Of a stretch of DNA of 64,000 nt, positions 35,429-46,204 are shown in pieces (position 1 is the first letter of the stretch; every line of letters starts with the position of its first letter). Below the pieces are notes generated by a model, which was given only the letters and a program-made list of their open reading frames with translations, ran no database searches and was not told the origin of the DNA. Source of the DNA: Isoetes taiwanensis (lineage: Eukaryota; Streptophyta; Lycopodiopsida; Isoetales; Isoetaceae). Where the stretch lies: contig JAJEKV010000080.1 of assembly GCA_021234155.1 (NCBI GenBank), forward strand, positions 3,271,867 through 3,335,866. Reading direction: 5' to 3'. Made by a program: the position numbers and the translations under genes.

Positions 35429-35563
35429 GTTGTTCGTGCTCCGACGCAGGGGTTTAGGGGTTTAGGCTGACGTGAAAGACACTTTGTAATCTTGTTCTGT
35501 CAAAAACTATAAAATACCCTTAAATGTCATTAATGGTCACAGCCACTTCGGCCATGTACAGTG

Positions 35564-35628
35564 GGTAACCTATAAGGGACCTGATTCCCAGTTTCAAACA
35601 GGTGAATCAGGGACCAGATAGGTTTACC
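35564..35628. repeat. Foldback hairpin upstream of PDS5
   Basis: The arm GGTAACCTATAAGGGACC (35564 on) pairs with GGGACCAGATAGGTTTACC (to 35628) through about 26 bases with a few mismatches. It lies about 140-200 bases upstream of the PDS5 start codon. Confidence 0.6.
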
Positions 35629-35821
35629 TTGGCCAACATCATAATTGGGTCACATTCTATTCCGGTGGAGCATTCTGATGCGCCCACGTCGACTCAGCCA
35701 ATAACACAGAATTGCATTTGGGTTCTTCGATTCTGCATCATCGGCTGCGCAGGTTAGAGATCAAACAAAATCACTCAGTCATTCAGCTCCCCGATTATGA
35801 TATTGTAAGGGTAACTGATCT

Positions 35822-35907
35822 GGTCCCCATTTCTGTTCTTGGAAGGGAATTTCGCTTCCGGCTGCCGCCGATCGCGAAATTGCCCTGCCAAGAACAGAAA
35901 TGGGTCC
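35822..35907. repeat. Foldback hairpin, 34-bp stem
   Basis: The left arm holds CCCATTTCTGTTCTTGG and ATTTCGC, and the right arm GCGAAAT and CCAAGAACAGAAATGGG. The loop is TTCCGGCTGCCGCCGATC. The loop phrase CGGCTGCCGYCGRTCGCG also occurs in the hairpin at 52938-53063, with different arms. Confidence 0.85.
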
Positions 35908-36265
35908 CAAATCGGTTAGCCCTATACATATCATGGTTGGGGAGCCATTTATGGCAATTTCTTAAAGCACACTTTCTTGAAGATAGATTTCTTGAAGCAT
36001 GGCTATGGCCCAAGCTATGGCAATTTCTTGAACTATGGCAAAACAGGCTTTACCTGCTATAGAAGCGTCGTGCAAACAATTTTTCTACCCAACTGGTGTA
36101 TTGGTGATGCCACATGGCATTATCAGAATACACCACCAGAAGAAATGGCGACCCAACCATGATATTGTCGAAGAGTATCATATCCAATCATTGATGGTCG
36201 TAGGATCAAAAGGAGTTAAAACAAAGAATAGGAGAAAGCAAAATATTATCTTGATAACCCACTGC

Positions 36266-36282
36266 AGATTATCATGATAAAA
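36266..36282 (+). repeat. LINE target-site duplication, left
   Basis: AGATTATCATGATAAAA matches AGATTATCGTGATAAAA at 49994-50010 with one difference. It directly abuts the inverted LINE segment. Confidence 0.85.
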
Positions 36283-36283
36283 C

Positions 36284-37205
36284 TAGAAAGAGGAACGTGT
36301 CGTCTGCATATTGATTGCAAACCTCTTGTGTGCCGTCCTCCATTGCAAGACCATGGAGAAGTTCCTCTGTGGTTGCAACGGTAAATAACTGCGACAAAGC
36401 CTAGTCTGCAACAATTGTGAAAAGCAATGGTGCTAAATGGGTAACTTTTTTATTGACCTACCCAGTTTTTTGACCATCACATCACATACAAGCACCTTCA
36501 CCAAATAATTTATGTCATCATCATTTGCATCACTAATATGCTAATTATATCCTTTATATAATAGAAAACACTCATGATTTTTTGAAGGGCAATGAAGGGC
36601 TATGGAAGGGCAATGAAGGGCAGTTTGAAGGGCAATGAAGGGCAGTCAGCACCTGTGCAGCACACCATGGACTAGGATATGGCTTTGTCGCAGTCTGCGA
36701 CTGGCTGCATATCTCTGCTCGAGCGACTGTTATGTTCCATGGTGGGCCGCCAGTCTGAAATAGTCTGAGGATCCTTGACCTTGGGGATGAGTGAGATGGC
36801 ACCTGTGTTTAGAATTCTATCCAAAGCAGTGGACCGTTGGAAGTCGCAGAAAGCATCATACACATCTGGCTCCAGCCATTCCCAATATTCCTGGAAGAAC
36901 TCGATTGGCAAACCATCCAAACCTGGGCATTTGCCTCTTTTTAGTTCAAAGACTGCCGAACCTAAATCATCAGCTGTCATAGCCGCCTCTATTGACTCGC
37001 GCTGCTCACCAGAGATGATGGGGGAAATCCTAAACAAAACAGCATCTCGCATTTCTGATTGAAAGGGAAGATGTTTCTCAGCAAAAAACGTCTGGAAGTG
37101 GTTATACAAATGTTGCTTGAGTTCATCGGCTCTGTTAGAACCGAACCATTCGGCAAAAGCAATGAGGCCAATCAGAACCTTGTCACGCCAAAATGCTCTT
37201 AGATA
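36284..37205 (-). pseudogene. LINE reverse transcriptase, inverted first half
   Basis: On the minus strand: RAFWRDKV, then NRADELKQHLYNHFQTFFAE, KRGKCPGLDGLPIEFFQEYW, LNTGAISLIPKVKDPQTISD and WRP, which are the fingers motifs of L1-type RT. After a disrupted part come LAPLLFTIVAD, a stop, MEDGTQEVCN and the catalytic YADDTFLFL at 36284-36310, right against the target duplication. A gggcaatgaa minisatellite at 36583-36643 lies inside the disrupted part. Confidence 0.85.
36583..36643. repeat. Short tandem repeat GAAGGGCAAT
   Basis: GGGCAATGAAGGGC repeats four times with small spacers inside the inverted LINE segment. Confidence 0.8.
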
Positions 37206-38456
37206 TTTTTTTTCACCGACTTAGGATCCTTGCCGGATGGCGTATGTACGACTTTGTGCACATTGGATAATCCGGCTCCGGCATGTATTCACGATTATCC
37301 ATGGAAATTACTTGCGCATGGACAAGCCATCAAGTTGTTGGGGATTCCAGTTGACATCCATGTTACTATGGGTGTTGCATGGGAGGAGATCATTAGAGGT
37401 TTGGAGAAGCACTTGTTCTGGTGGTCCACCGCTAAGTTATCTCTTGCGGGTCGCATTACAGTGGCCAAGTCAGTCCTTAGTAGTACCCATGTTTATATGG
37501 CATCCTTACTGCTAGCCCCACAGATCAAAGTGCGTGAGCTCATTGCAATAGTTCTGAACTTTATTTGGGCTGCACCGAGGAAGGTGATGTGGTTAAGGTG
37601 GCTTGTGAAGTGCATCCTCCCAAAATGGGCAGGTGGTGCAGGTATGATGGACTTCTGCTACAGAGCAAAGTGCTTATTTCAAAGTTCATTTGGAGACTCC
37701 CAATGGTGAGGATGACTCTCACGGTTCACGCCTTCTTAGACAAAGCTCTTGGTCATTTGTATCCCTCTAGGCAAGAAGGTCATCCAAACCAGTCCTACCT
37801 TGGGCTTTATTTCAGACTCTGCAGCCTTTTCCAAGTGCTTCTCCATTTTTGCGTGGCTTGTTGACAGCATGGGAGGCGGTCAGACATCTTTTTTGGCCTT
37901 GCCCCTCTATCCATACCCTATTGGAGACTCCATGGTGGTGGGCACCACTGCCTCCAGACCCCTCCTCAAAGACCTCCATTGGCAAAGATCGGTTCATCCC
38001 CTTACACAGAGACGATGGGTTCTTGTAGGTGTTGTCTCTATTCAAGCATGGTATGAGGTGGGTCGCCTACTGTCTTGGCCTAAATTTCAGGCAAAGTTCT
38101 TGCTCTCTCGTTGGGATGTATCTCTATGGGAGAAGGTCGCAGAAAATTTGCCTCTTATAGTGCAAGTTGGTGTTGCTGAAAGGGTGCCATGGGACTGTCA
38201 TAAAAATATTCACAAAGGCAAGCACTTTGTTTGTCAGATCAGTATATCGCCTTCTTTTAGCACCATAGCCTCTCCGGTTGCCAGATGGGTGGCACCTACA
38301 GGTTCCACAACCCACTTTGTGTCGTACATGGTGATGGCTTTGGGATAGGTTGCTCCACCCTAAAGTCTCTGTACTGTGATGGCAGGTTATCCACAGGTGT
38401 CTGCGGGTTAATGCCTTCCGACATCGCTATGATCCTCGCATATCTGCAGTATGCTC
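37206..38456 (+). pseudogene. LINE reverse transcriptase, second half
   Basis: Forward frames read HGQAIKLLGIPVDI, EEIIRGLEKHLFWWSTAKLS, LAGRITVAKSVLSSTHVYM, VLNFIWAAPRK and LPKWAGGAGMMDF, the thumb and connection part after the YADD motif, then WDVSLWEKVAENLP. It ends RHRYDPRISAV in the zinc-binding region, where the LTR element cuts it. Frame changes occur near 37700 and 38340. Confidence 0.8.
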
Positions 38457-40902
38457 TGCTGCCACTCATGGCAGCATAGAAGAGCCATTGGCATTTCCAA
38501 ATACATGGTTCAATAAGCACACAAGGAGTATTTGAAGTTTGCAACTTTGAAGACCATTTGAAAAAGCTACAAAGGACACAAGGACTTGAAGAACCAAAGA
38601 AGGACATTCACTTGAGAAACATAAAAGGAGTATTTTGGCTAAGTGGAAGGTCATAAGGCAAGTTATTAAAATTCGAAGCCCCATTGAAGATTTCAAGGTC
38701 ACAACTTGGTATGATATCTTGTTCACCATTTGAGCATTGAAGTTTGATATTCTTAAGGTTCTTGAAGAATTGCCTAGCCATTCTCTTCCATTCTATATCT
38801 TGAGTCATCATCTCCATTCCATGTCTAGCCTTCCTTTCCCATTTTTCCATCTCCTCTCATTACATACTATGGTGTTGGTAACATTTCTTTCCCTAGTCAA
38901 ATGAAACACACACTCCATGCTCCATCCACCTACTCACCAAAGTTAAGCACTAGGGAGCCCCATGAATTCATTTCAAGAATACCTAGGTTCTAAATATCTA
39001 CTAGGTCTTACGAAAGAAGGACAAAAAGCAAGATTTGTCCAACTATGCAAGAGGTGAACTCCCTAGTAGCATTCCATGTCAAAAATTGCAAAAGATATAA
39101 CATCCACTTCATCATTCATAATTCCACTTCACCACTCACATCACACGTGTCATCCATATCATCCATACTTCATGCCACCTCACCAAAAATCATTTTTGAC
39201 TAGGGAAAAAGATGGTTACCAACCCTTAAGTGCCACATCATCACCATTTTTGCCACCTCACCAAGTCCCATGCCTAGTCACTTCATTTTTTTCACAAAAA
39301 ACTCAAAGTATTCCATTCGAAAATTTGATGATACTACCTGGTAGCCCTCATGAAATCATGCCACCTGGCACAAAATTCTTGAAAAAAGAGTTTATATTGA
39401 CCTTCTAAATGGCTTTCTTGGGAAACGTGCCTCATTGAAAAAATGGTAAAACCTACCTACATCTACCCCCCCATCTATCTACCCTCTCATCCTCTGCCAA
39501 GTGGCGTCCCCCCTGGCATGCCAAGTCGAAACACGAGCCGAGCTTGGCGTGGGAGGAGACACGTAATCAGTAAACAGGGCAATGGATCTATATTTATACC
39601 TTGGCCTATTTTTTTCATTCCTGCCTGTGGGATATTTCTTCGCAAGAAAAATCAAGAACCCTAAAATTTGCAGGCCAAGAAACGGATTTTTAGCAGCTGG
39701 AAACTACCTAATCATGACTATATCCTCCCGATTTAACCTGAGTGACCTCAAGAACCCTAAGCCTGTGCTAAACGACGAGTAATCTGTTGGATTTTGCAAG
39801 AATTGAAACAGAACAGAGCATTTTCAAAAAGGGGGCAAATCGATTCAGGAAATTTCAAGGCCCTTTGCACATTTGGGAGATTGTCGATACGAAATACATG
39901 TCAGTGCGATCTTCTGCTTGTGGATTTGACCTTCCTTGCTGCATCAATTTACTTGATTGAGCAGTAAAGCTGATCAAATATTCTGTCCGATCCCGTAAGT
40001 ATTATTGGCTCATGAATTGTGAGCTATTGGAAGTTATGTGAGACTCCTGTTATGATTGTCAAGTGAATGAAAATCCGACTTTGGTATAATTCTCTTTTCT
40101 CAACTTTCTTTTCAAGGAAATTTATGCATATCTGCTAAATATTGTTCTAATTTTTAAACACATTGGATATTAGTGAAATCCTGCTTAGGCTTCATAGGAA
40201 TAGTCGTCCTGCATCCAAAGAAAACATAAAAAAATATAAACATTAGTTGAAACTAAGTCCTAGTTATTTTTTCATCTGATAAGAGCCAAAGCCTATCTTT
40301 TCGCTACAAACTCCTCTAACAAAAGGTCCATTCCATCTATTCTTATCAAGATCCAAGTAATTCTCTTCTACTTTGTCTCAGGAAAAGCAAAACATCTAGA
40401 TAAATATCTCTGTCATCAAAAAACACAGTCTGTCAGTGGCAAATTACTCCCTGTTCACCCAGCATTCTAAATAAACCCAAAAGAGGTGTTGCACGTCATC
40501 TACAAGAGCAATTTGATTGGTCACAGTTGTCCCAGATCAAAAAAAATATTTCGCAAAACATCTGAGAATTTCTGCTCTCTGCCGAGGGCATTGACCAGTT
40601 TTTGACTAGGTCAGGCATATAATTTTCAAGTATCTAGAATAGTCTGACTTCAAAAAAGGTCTTGCACATTCTTAATACTATTTGTTGGGATCACATTCAT
40701 ACATTCTTCAAGATAAATCCTCCAGTTATTTGCACTTGGCATTGAAAAGAGAATACAGGGTTTTTTCTTGAAATGGGAAAGCTGTACTAACAAGCTTGTG
40801 GTGAGAAGTTTTTGCAAAATTTAGGTTCAGAGTGGTTGCCTGAAGCAACCTGGAGGTCCTAAACCATTCTAGTTGAGGGTTTTGCCAGGATTACCCTCAA
40901 CA
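38457..40902 (+). repeat. 5' LTR of the RNase H-first element
   Basis: Begins TGCTGCCACTCATGGC and ends TTACCCTCAACA. It aligns with 47053-49465. A TATA-like CTATATTTATACC at 39588-39600 is kept in both LTRs and is the best promoter candidate. Confidence 0.92.
39588..39600 (+). promoter_or_regulatory. Candidate LTR TATA box
   Basis: CTATATTTATACC in the middle of the LTR, conserved at 48180-48192 in the other LTR. Position in the LTR and the AT-rich context suggest the start of transcription shortly downstream. Confidence 0.45.
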
Positions 40903-40905
40903 TCT

Positions 40906-40923
40906 TGGAGGCTCCTACCGAGA
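40906..40923 (+). promoter_or_regulatory. Primer-binding site, probably tRNA-Gln-like
   Basis: TGGAGGCTCCTACCGAGA starts four bases after the 5' LTR. It resembles the complement of the plant tRNA-Gln 3' end (TGGAGGTCCTACCGG) with one extra base. The tRNA assignment is from memory and should be confirmed. Confidence 0.55.
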
Positions 40924-40989
40924 TCCAACCACGGTTCTTGGGAACTATGGCTCCTAGGCTAAATTTGAAACATCCAGACCATCTTTGAA

Positions 40990-42777
40990 GTGCAAGACAA
41001 TACAGAAACACAAGCTACCCCTCAAGGTGTGTCTGTACATCTGAATAAGTCAGTAAATCTCAATGCTAGTATGCCTGCTCAATACTTTGAACTCAATGTC
41101 CCCATTCCTGTTCCTACATTTGATTCTAGCATGAGTGCTAACAACTTTCTTAAGATCTTTGATGAATATTATCAAGAATATGGACACAAGAAAGGGACTA
41201 AGTTTGCTGAATTCAAGAAGTGCTTCAAAAATGATGAAGTAAGGGCTTGGTTGGAGTATGTGATAAGTGATGGTATCAACACATGGGATGAAATTATCAA
41301 AAGGTTCTTATCTATATTTGGTAAGGTTTATGACCCTCAAGATCTCATTTTTGAATTACAAACCTTTCATATTAGAAATGGTGAGACTGTTCACCAATAT
41401 GTGGCAAGATTTCATGTGTACTTAACAAAATGCCAAACTAATCAAGTACCTAACCACACCTTACATCTTGTTGCATCTTTCATAAGGGGTCTGACTGGTA
41501 GACCAAGAGTACACAGGAAGATGCTAAAGATTTACAAACAGGAGGGATTTGCAACCATCCACAAAGCTTTTAACAAGGCCATTGAGATTGCTGATGTGCT
41601 TTTCTATTTACCAGATGATATTCACATCACTAATGATCCTTTCCTCCCAGATTTTGAACAGGAATATATGGGTGCTGATGCTATACCAGTATATGTTGTA
41701 CAAAAGGATAAGAAGAAACCCAATGCAGCTGAAGAATCATACAGTACTGCTGCTACTACCAAGACAGAGATTGACAAAGTTGTTGAGGCTTTACTCGAAG
41801 TCACCAAGCAACTTCAAGAATTGAAAGCTTCTAGACCTGAAAGAAAAAATTATCCCCCTTATGCACATTGTATGAGAGAAACTCATTCTTCTGATGTTTG
41901 TTGGTACAGGATATGCCTTAAGTGCAACAAGAGAGGCCATTATGGAAAAGAGTGTCCTGTTTGTGCCTTTTGCAAAGCTACAGGACAGTATGAAGACAGA
42001 TGCAGTGTAAAAGAGTATTTTGCAAGACAAGAGAAAGCCAAAACCGCTGAAACTACTGCTACTGTCAAATACTTGTCTGAAACTAGCTATCCTATCAGAT
42101 TTGTGCAGGAATTTGAAGAGCAGGAAGAAATAATGGCTGTGCATACGAGGGGAATGAAAGACAAGGGGATATCTCAAGAAGAAATAGAAGCTAGTGCTGC
42201 TAAAGGTAAACCAAGTGAAAACAAGCAACCTGCACAAGATGGTAAGCAGCTTGTACCCCCTGTGCCTTGTCAGAAATTCCTAAAGAAAGATAAAGATGGT
42301 GATGATTTTGAAGTACTCATGAGAAATTCAAAAGTTAGTGTGGATTTGCTCACATTGTTAAGGATTGCACCCACTTATAGAAAGAAGATGCTTAACTTGA
42401 CTCAAGATGAACAGGTTTGTCTCACACAAGAGGAGCAAATTGCGTTTACAAATCATATTGAGGAGCAAATGCTAGTACAAGATGAACATGATCCTGGTGC
42501 TTTCACATGTGCAGCCAACATTGGGAAAAGAGCTTTGTTTAAGGTATTGTTGGATGGGGGATCACCTCTAAATGTTATGCCACATCATGTGATGAAACAA
42601 TATGGCTTAGAGGTAGACAAGAAAGCTCCTATGGTACTGAAATCTTTCTCTAACTCAAGAATTAATCCCATAGGGATTGTAAGTAAAGTACCAATAGATA
42701 TTGAAGGAATTGTTGTGGCTGCTAATTTTGTTGTGGTTGCATTTGAAGGAATGGATGAAAAAGCAGACATTATATGA
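40990..42777 (+). CDS. Gag and protease of the RNase H-first element
   Basis: A 595-residue open frame. Residues about 45-200 are the Ty3 capsid domain (NNFLKIFDEYYQEYGHKKG, NDEVRAWLEYVI, WDEIIKRFLSIFG, ETVHQYVARFHVYLTKC). A zinc knuckle CLKCNKRGHYGKEC follows near residue 315, with further Cys pairs around it. The protease lies near residue 515, with LLDGGSPLNVMPHHVM where the usual D-S/T-G is D-G-G, then VVAFEGMDEKADI. The frame stops at 42777, but the protease end YDLLLGRRWLSTVDAG continues in the next frame. Confidence 0.88.
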   Translation: MQDNTETQATPQGVSVHLNKSVNLNASMPAQYFELNVPIPVPTFDSSMSANNFLKIFDEYYQEYGHKKGTKFAEFKKCFKNDEVRAWLEYVISDGINTWDEIIKRFLSIFGKVYDPQDLIFELQTFHIRNGETVHQYVARFHVYLTKCQTNQVPNHTLHLVASFIRGLTGRPRVHRKMLKIYKQEGFATIHKAFNKAIEIADVLFYLPDDIHITNDPFLPDFEQEYMGADAIPVYVVQKDKKKPNAAEESYSTAATTKTEIDKVVEALLEVTKQLQELKASRPERKNYPPYAHCMRETHSSDVCWYRICLKCNKRGHYGKECPVCAFCKATGQYEDRCSVKEYFARQEKAKTAETTATVKYLSETSYPIRFVQEFEEQEEIMAVHTRGMKDKGISQEEIEASAAKGKPSENKQPAQDGKQLVPPVPCQKFLKKDKDGDDFEVLMRNSKVSVDLLTLLRIAPTYRKKMLNLTQDEQVCLTQEEQIAFTNHIEEQMLVQDEHDPGAFTCAANIGKRALFKVLLDGGSPLNVMPHHVMKQYGLEVDKKAPMVLKSFSNSRINPIGIVSKVPIDIEGIVVAANFVVVAFEGMDEKADII

Positions 42778-42795
42778 TTTACTTCTAGGAAGGAG

Positions 42796-44202
42796 ATGGC
42801 TGTCAACAGTAGATGCCGGACTGTTTGGTCAAAAAGGGGAATGTACCATAAGCGATGGAAGAAAACAGTCGTTATCTACAACAAGCTTGGGGAGTTTGAT
42901 TCTTTTAACTTCATTGAAGAGGACGTGTTGATATCCAATCAACCTGGGGTATATGAAGTTACCATGACCAATATGGAGGTAGACACAAGTCCAATTAAGG
43001 TATGCAATGTACACAAGGAAATAAACTTTGCTTATCTATGGTTTGATGGTGGTGTCTCTAAGAAATTGAGTATAGCTTCTTCTGCTGCCATTCTTAAGGA
43101 TAGGTCAAGCAAACTAATGGCAAAAGTTGGCAGAATTCATCAAAATGCTACTTCTAACATGGCTGAATACAAAGCTTTGATAGCAGAACTACAAGAGGCT
43201 AAGCATTTAGGTGTTACTGACATCATTGTATTTGGAGACTCTCAACTTGTATGCAGGCAGATATTGGGAGAATATCAAACCAAAAATGAAGAGATGATTA
43301 TGCTTAGGGATCAAGCACTAGAGGAACTATCAACATTTGCATCCTGGGAGCTACTTCATGTCACAAGAACGTTCAATGAAGAGGCTGATACCTTGTGTAA
43401 GAATGTTTTGCTCGAACATTTGGCAGAAGGTGCTATCAAGGAGGAAGAATTGGAGGAAGAAGAACTCAAACAGCTACATCCTATATTGGTAATCAATGCT
43501 AGTAGTGAAAAACAGGTTAGAGAAATCAAGATAGAAAAGAATGGTCAAGAAAGAACTCTTTATGTTGGTGATATGTTTGAGGAAAAGAATGAATGCATGG
43601 TAGTAGATTTTTTCAAAGAATGGAAAGATGTTTTTGCATGGGATTATAATGAGCTGATTGGTGTTGATAAAAACATTTGTGAATTTGAAATAAATATCAA
43701 GGAAGGTGTCAGCTCTGTGATGCAAAAACTAAGAAGGATTAATGTGGCTTTGCTAGACTTAATTAGAGGGGAGTTACTCAAAATGAAAGATGCAGGTGTG
43801 ATCACTGAAATTTCAAATCCAGAATGGTTATCATGCATTGTGCCTGTTGAAAAAAAGAACAAAACTATCAGAATTTGTATTGATTATAGAGATTTGAACA
43901 AGGCCACTGTTAAGGACTGCTACCCTCTGCCTTTTTTGGAAGAGGTTTTACATGCTGTTGCAGGGAAGGAGACATACTCTTTTTTGGATGGCTTCTCAGG
44001 ATTCAACCAAATTTCTGTTAAGTTAGAAGATCAACCAAAAACAGCCTTCATCACTCCATGGGGAACTTTTGCTATGAAGAGAATGCCTTTTGGTTTGATG
44101 AATGTTCCAGCAACTTTTCAAAGAACAATGGATACTATATTCAAGGATATGCTACTGCTTTTAGAGTTTTTCTTGATGACCTCTGTTTGGGATCAGCCTT
44201 GA
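42796..44202 (+). CDS. Archaeal-type RNase H followed by reverse transcriptase
   Basis: One open frame of 468 residues joins two domains. First an RNase H: YLWFDGGVSKK (Asp, 43045), SNMAEYKALIAELQEAKHLG (Glu, 43164), FGDSQLVCRQILGEY (Asp, 43237) and FNEEADTL (Asp, 43387), the complete D-E-D-D set of the archaeal-like type found as a second RNase H in plant Tat elements. Then RT: GELLKMKDAGVITE, IRICIDYRDLNKATVKDCYP, YSFLDGFSGFNQI, FAMKRMPFGLMNVPATFQRT, up to a one-base break just before the FLDD active site. RNase H removes RNA from hybrids and RT makes cDNA. Confidence 0.9.
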   Translation: MAVNSRCRTVWSKRGMYHKRWKKTVVIYNKLGEFDSFNFIEEDVLISNQPGVYEVTMTNMEVDTSPIKVCNVHKEINFAYLWFDGGVSKKLSIASSAAILKDRSSKLMAKVGRIHQNATSNMAEYKALIAELQEAKHLGVTDIIVFGDSQLVCRQILGEYQTKNEEMIMLRDQALEELSTFASWELLHVTRTFNEEADTLCKNVLLEHLAEGAIKEEELEEEELKQLHPILVINASSEKQVREIKIEKNGQERTLYVGDMFEEKNECMVVDFFKEWKDVFAWDYNELIGVDKNICEFEINIKEGVSSVMQKLRRINVALLDLIRGELLKMKDAGVITEISNPEWLSCIVPVEKKNKTIRICIDYRDLNKATVKDCYPLPFLEEVLHAVAGKETYSFLDGFSGFNQISVKLEDQPKTAFITPWGTFAMKRMPFGLMNVPATFQRTMDTIFKDMLLLLEFFLMTSVWDQP

Positions 44203-44729
44203 GAGATCATTTCAATTATCTAACTAAGATATGTGGCATGTGCAGGAAGGGAGGAGTGAGTTTAAATCCTAAGAAATGCGTATTTTTATGCTCCAAGGGG
44301 GGATTGTTAGGGCATGAGGTGTCCTCTAAAGGGATTCAAGTGGCTGAGAGCAAAGTGGAAGCATTAAAAAAGCTAGCATCACCCAAAACTGTTAGGGAAG
44401 TAAAGAGTTTCTTAGGTATGGTAAGCTTTTTAAGAATGTATGTCCCTCACTTCTCTAATACTGTAGCTCCTATATCTGATCTCACCAAGGTAGGCAAATA
44501 TACCAAGCATGAGAGTAAGTTAATCATGATAGAATGGACTCAGACTTGCCAACTTGCCTTTGATAGTATTATACAAGCCATCTCCAATTCTGCACTATTA
44601 AAACCTCCTGATGCAACTAAACCTTTTGAAGCTTATATCAGTATAACAAAAAGAGCTGTAGGGTTAGTTTTATTGCAAGAAGAAGGGGTGGTAACCTTTG
44701 CTAGCAAGATTTGGTCTATCTTGAAATGA
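44150..44729 (+). CDS. Reverse transcriptase palm end and thumb
   Basis: Continuing in the next frame: AFRVFLDDLCLGSALRDH with the FLDD catalytic pair (YVDD/YIDD in most relatives), GVSLNPKKCVFLCSKG, LLGHEVSSKGIQV and KKLASPKTVREVKSFLGMVS, which is the RT thumb. The tail KPFEAYISITKRAVGLVLLQ begins the canonical RNase H but lacks its first Asp. Confidence 0.88.
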
Positions 44730-44990
44730 GGTACCCAAGGCTTGAGAAAAAGTCTGGCAGACTCTTATGTTTTTAATTGATAGACAAGGACATCTTATTC
44801 AAAACAGTCATACTCAAGTGTACATGAAGCAAAATCCTTTGTCTTTGATGTTCTCCAAGAAACAGCCTAAGGCCAAGATATGCAGATGGGCTTGTAAGAT
44901 TCAAGCATATGATATTGCTGTTAAAGTGATTAATTTGGTAAATGATCCTAGTACATATTTGACTAATATTTTGTTTGAGCAGGAAGATGA
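44730..44990 (+). CDS. Degenerate canonical RNase H (tether-like)
   Basis: After a stop at 44727 the alignment to the Ty3 RNase H goes on: RYPRLEKKSG (Glu position kept), HTQVYMKQNPLSLMF where relatives have V-TDHQPL, and ARWA/LQ-YD-like KICRWACKIQAYDIAVKV, then DPSTYLTNIL where ADxLSR is expected. Three of the four catalytic acids appear lost. By comparison with retroviruses, such a domain may serve as a connection or tether while the new RNase H does the catalysis. This is inference. Confidence 0.65.
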
Positions 44991-46203
44991 AGAAGGTTTG
45001 ACTCATGAGGTTCAAGATGATACAGATGCTAATGTAAACCTTGTACAGGAAGCAGATTGGCAAGAAGATATAAGAAGATATTTGGAATCAAATGAGATGC
45101 CAGAAGAACTCAACTCCAATCAAAAAAGAAGGTTCAAGGAGAAATGCAATAAGTTCAAGATAATAAATAATGTGTTATGCAGGTATGACAAAGATGGTAT
45201 CATTTTGAGGTGTGTTGATAAAGAAGAAGCTAAGTTAGTGGTAGAAGCGTGCCATGAAGGAGTATGTGGTGGACATTTTTTTGCGGATACTACGACAAAA
45301 AAAAAAATCTTGAGGGCTGGTTATTCTTGGCCAACTCTCTTCAAGGGACTGCTATGAGACAATCAAATGCTGCCATAAATGCCAAATTTTTGGTAGAAGG
45401 ATTCTTCAACCAGCTGCCTTAACTGCCATAACTTCTCCAGGACCTTTCCAAGTCTGGGGACTTGATTTTATAGGACCTGTAGATCCACCTTCTTCTGCAC
45501 AACACCAGTATATTCTTGTAGCTACTGATTATTTTACAAAATGGGCTGAAGCTATTCCTCTGAGACAAGCAAATGCCTATACTACTGCTAGGTTCATCCA
45601 TGAAAATATCGTGCGATTTGGTATCCCCTTCAAACTTATATCGATAGAGGCGACCCGGTTCTGAATGATGTTATAGCCACATTGCTAGCAACTCTCAAGG
45701 TAAGACATTCTAAGAGTTCATCCTACTATCCTCAAGGTAATGGCCAGGCAGAATCCACTAACAAAGTGCTCAAAACTATCCTCAAAAAGACTATTAGTGT
45801 CTCAAAAAAGGATTGGCATTTGAAGTTGCATGATGCTCGTGGGCTTCTGAGAACTACAACTAAAACTTCGACCAAACATACACCTTTTAGTCTAGTTTAT
45901 GGAGTAGAATCTATCATTCCAGTAGAGCTTGAGCTTCCATCCTTGAGAATGGCTTTGAAATTAAATTTGGAAATAGAGGAGGCACTTGAAGAAAGGTGTG
46001 TACGACTTATGCAACTAGAAGAGCATAGATATGAAGCTGAAAATGCTATACTATTAAAGAAGGCTAAAGATCTAGCAGCCTTCAAAGCAGCACACAAATT
46101 GCAAGGCACATTGAAAGATGGAGAGCTAGTTCTAAAATGGAATAAGGCAAAGGAAGACTGCGTGCAAGCAAATTTGAAGAGTTGTGGGGGAGGGACCTTT
46201 TGA
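44991..46203 (+). CDS. Integrase of the RNase H-first element
   Basis: The zinc finger is HEGVCGGHFFADTTTKKKIL with CHKCQIFG in the following frame. The core has VWGLDFIGPVDPP (Asp), YTTARFIHENIVRFGIPF, then a garbled LISIEATRF where LISDRGTRF is expected (CAG reduced to CG), and SSYYPQGNGQAESTNKVLK (Glu). The C-terminal part TPFSLVYGVESIIPVELELP is typical of Ty3 integrases. Three frames are used, at 45350 and 45655, so the printed sequence is not continuous. Confidence 0.85.
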
Positions 46204-46204
46204 A

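Noticed and set aside
38466-39408. Open frames inside the LTR, repeated at 47062-48046
   Set aside because: Present only because the LTR is duplicated. Opposite-strand frames overlap and no domain is recognisable.
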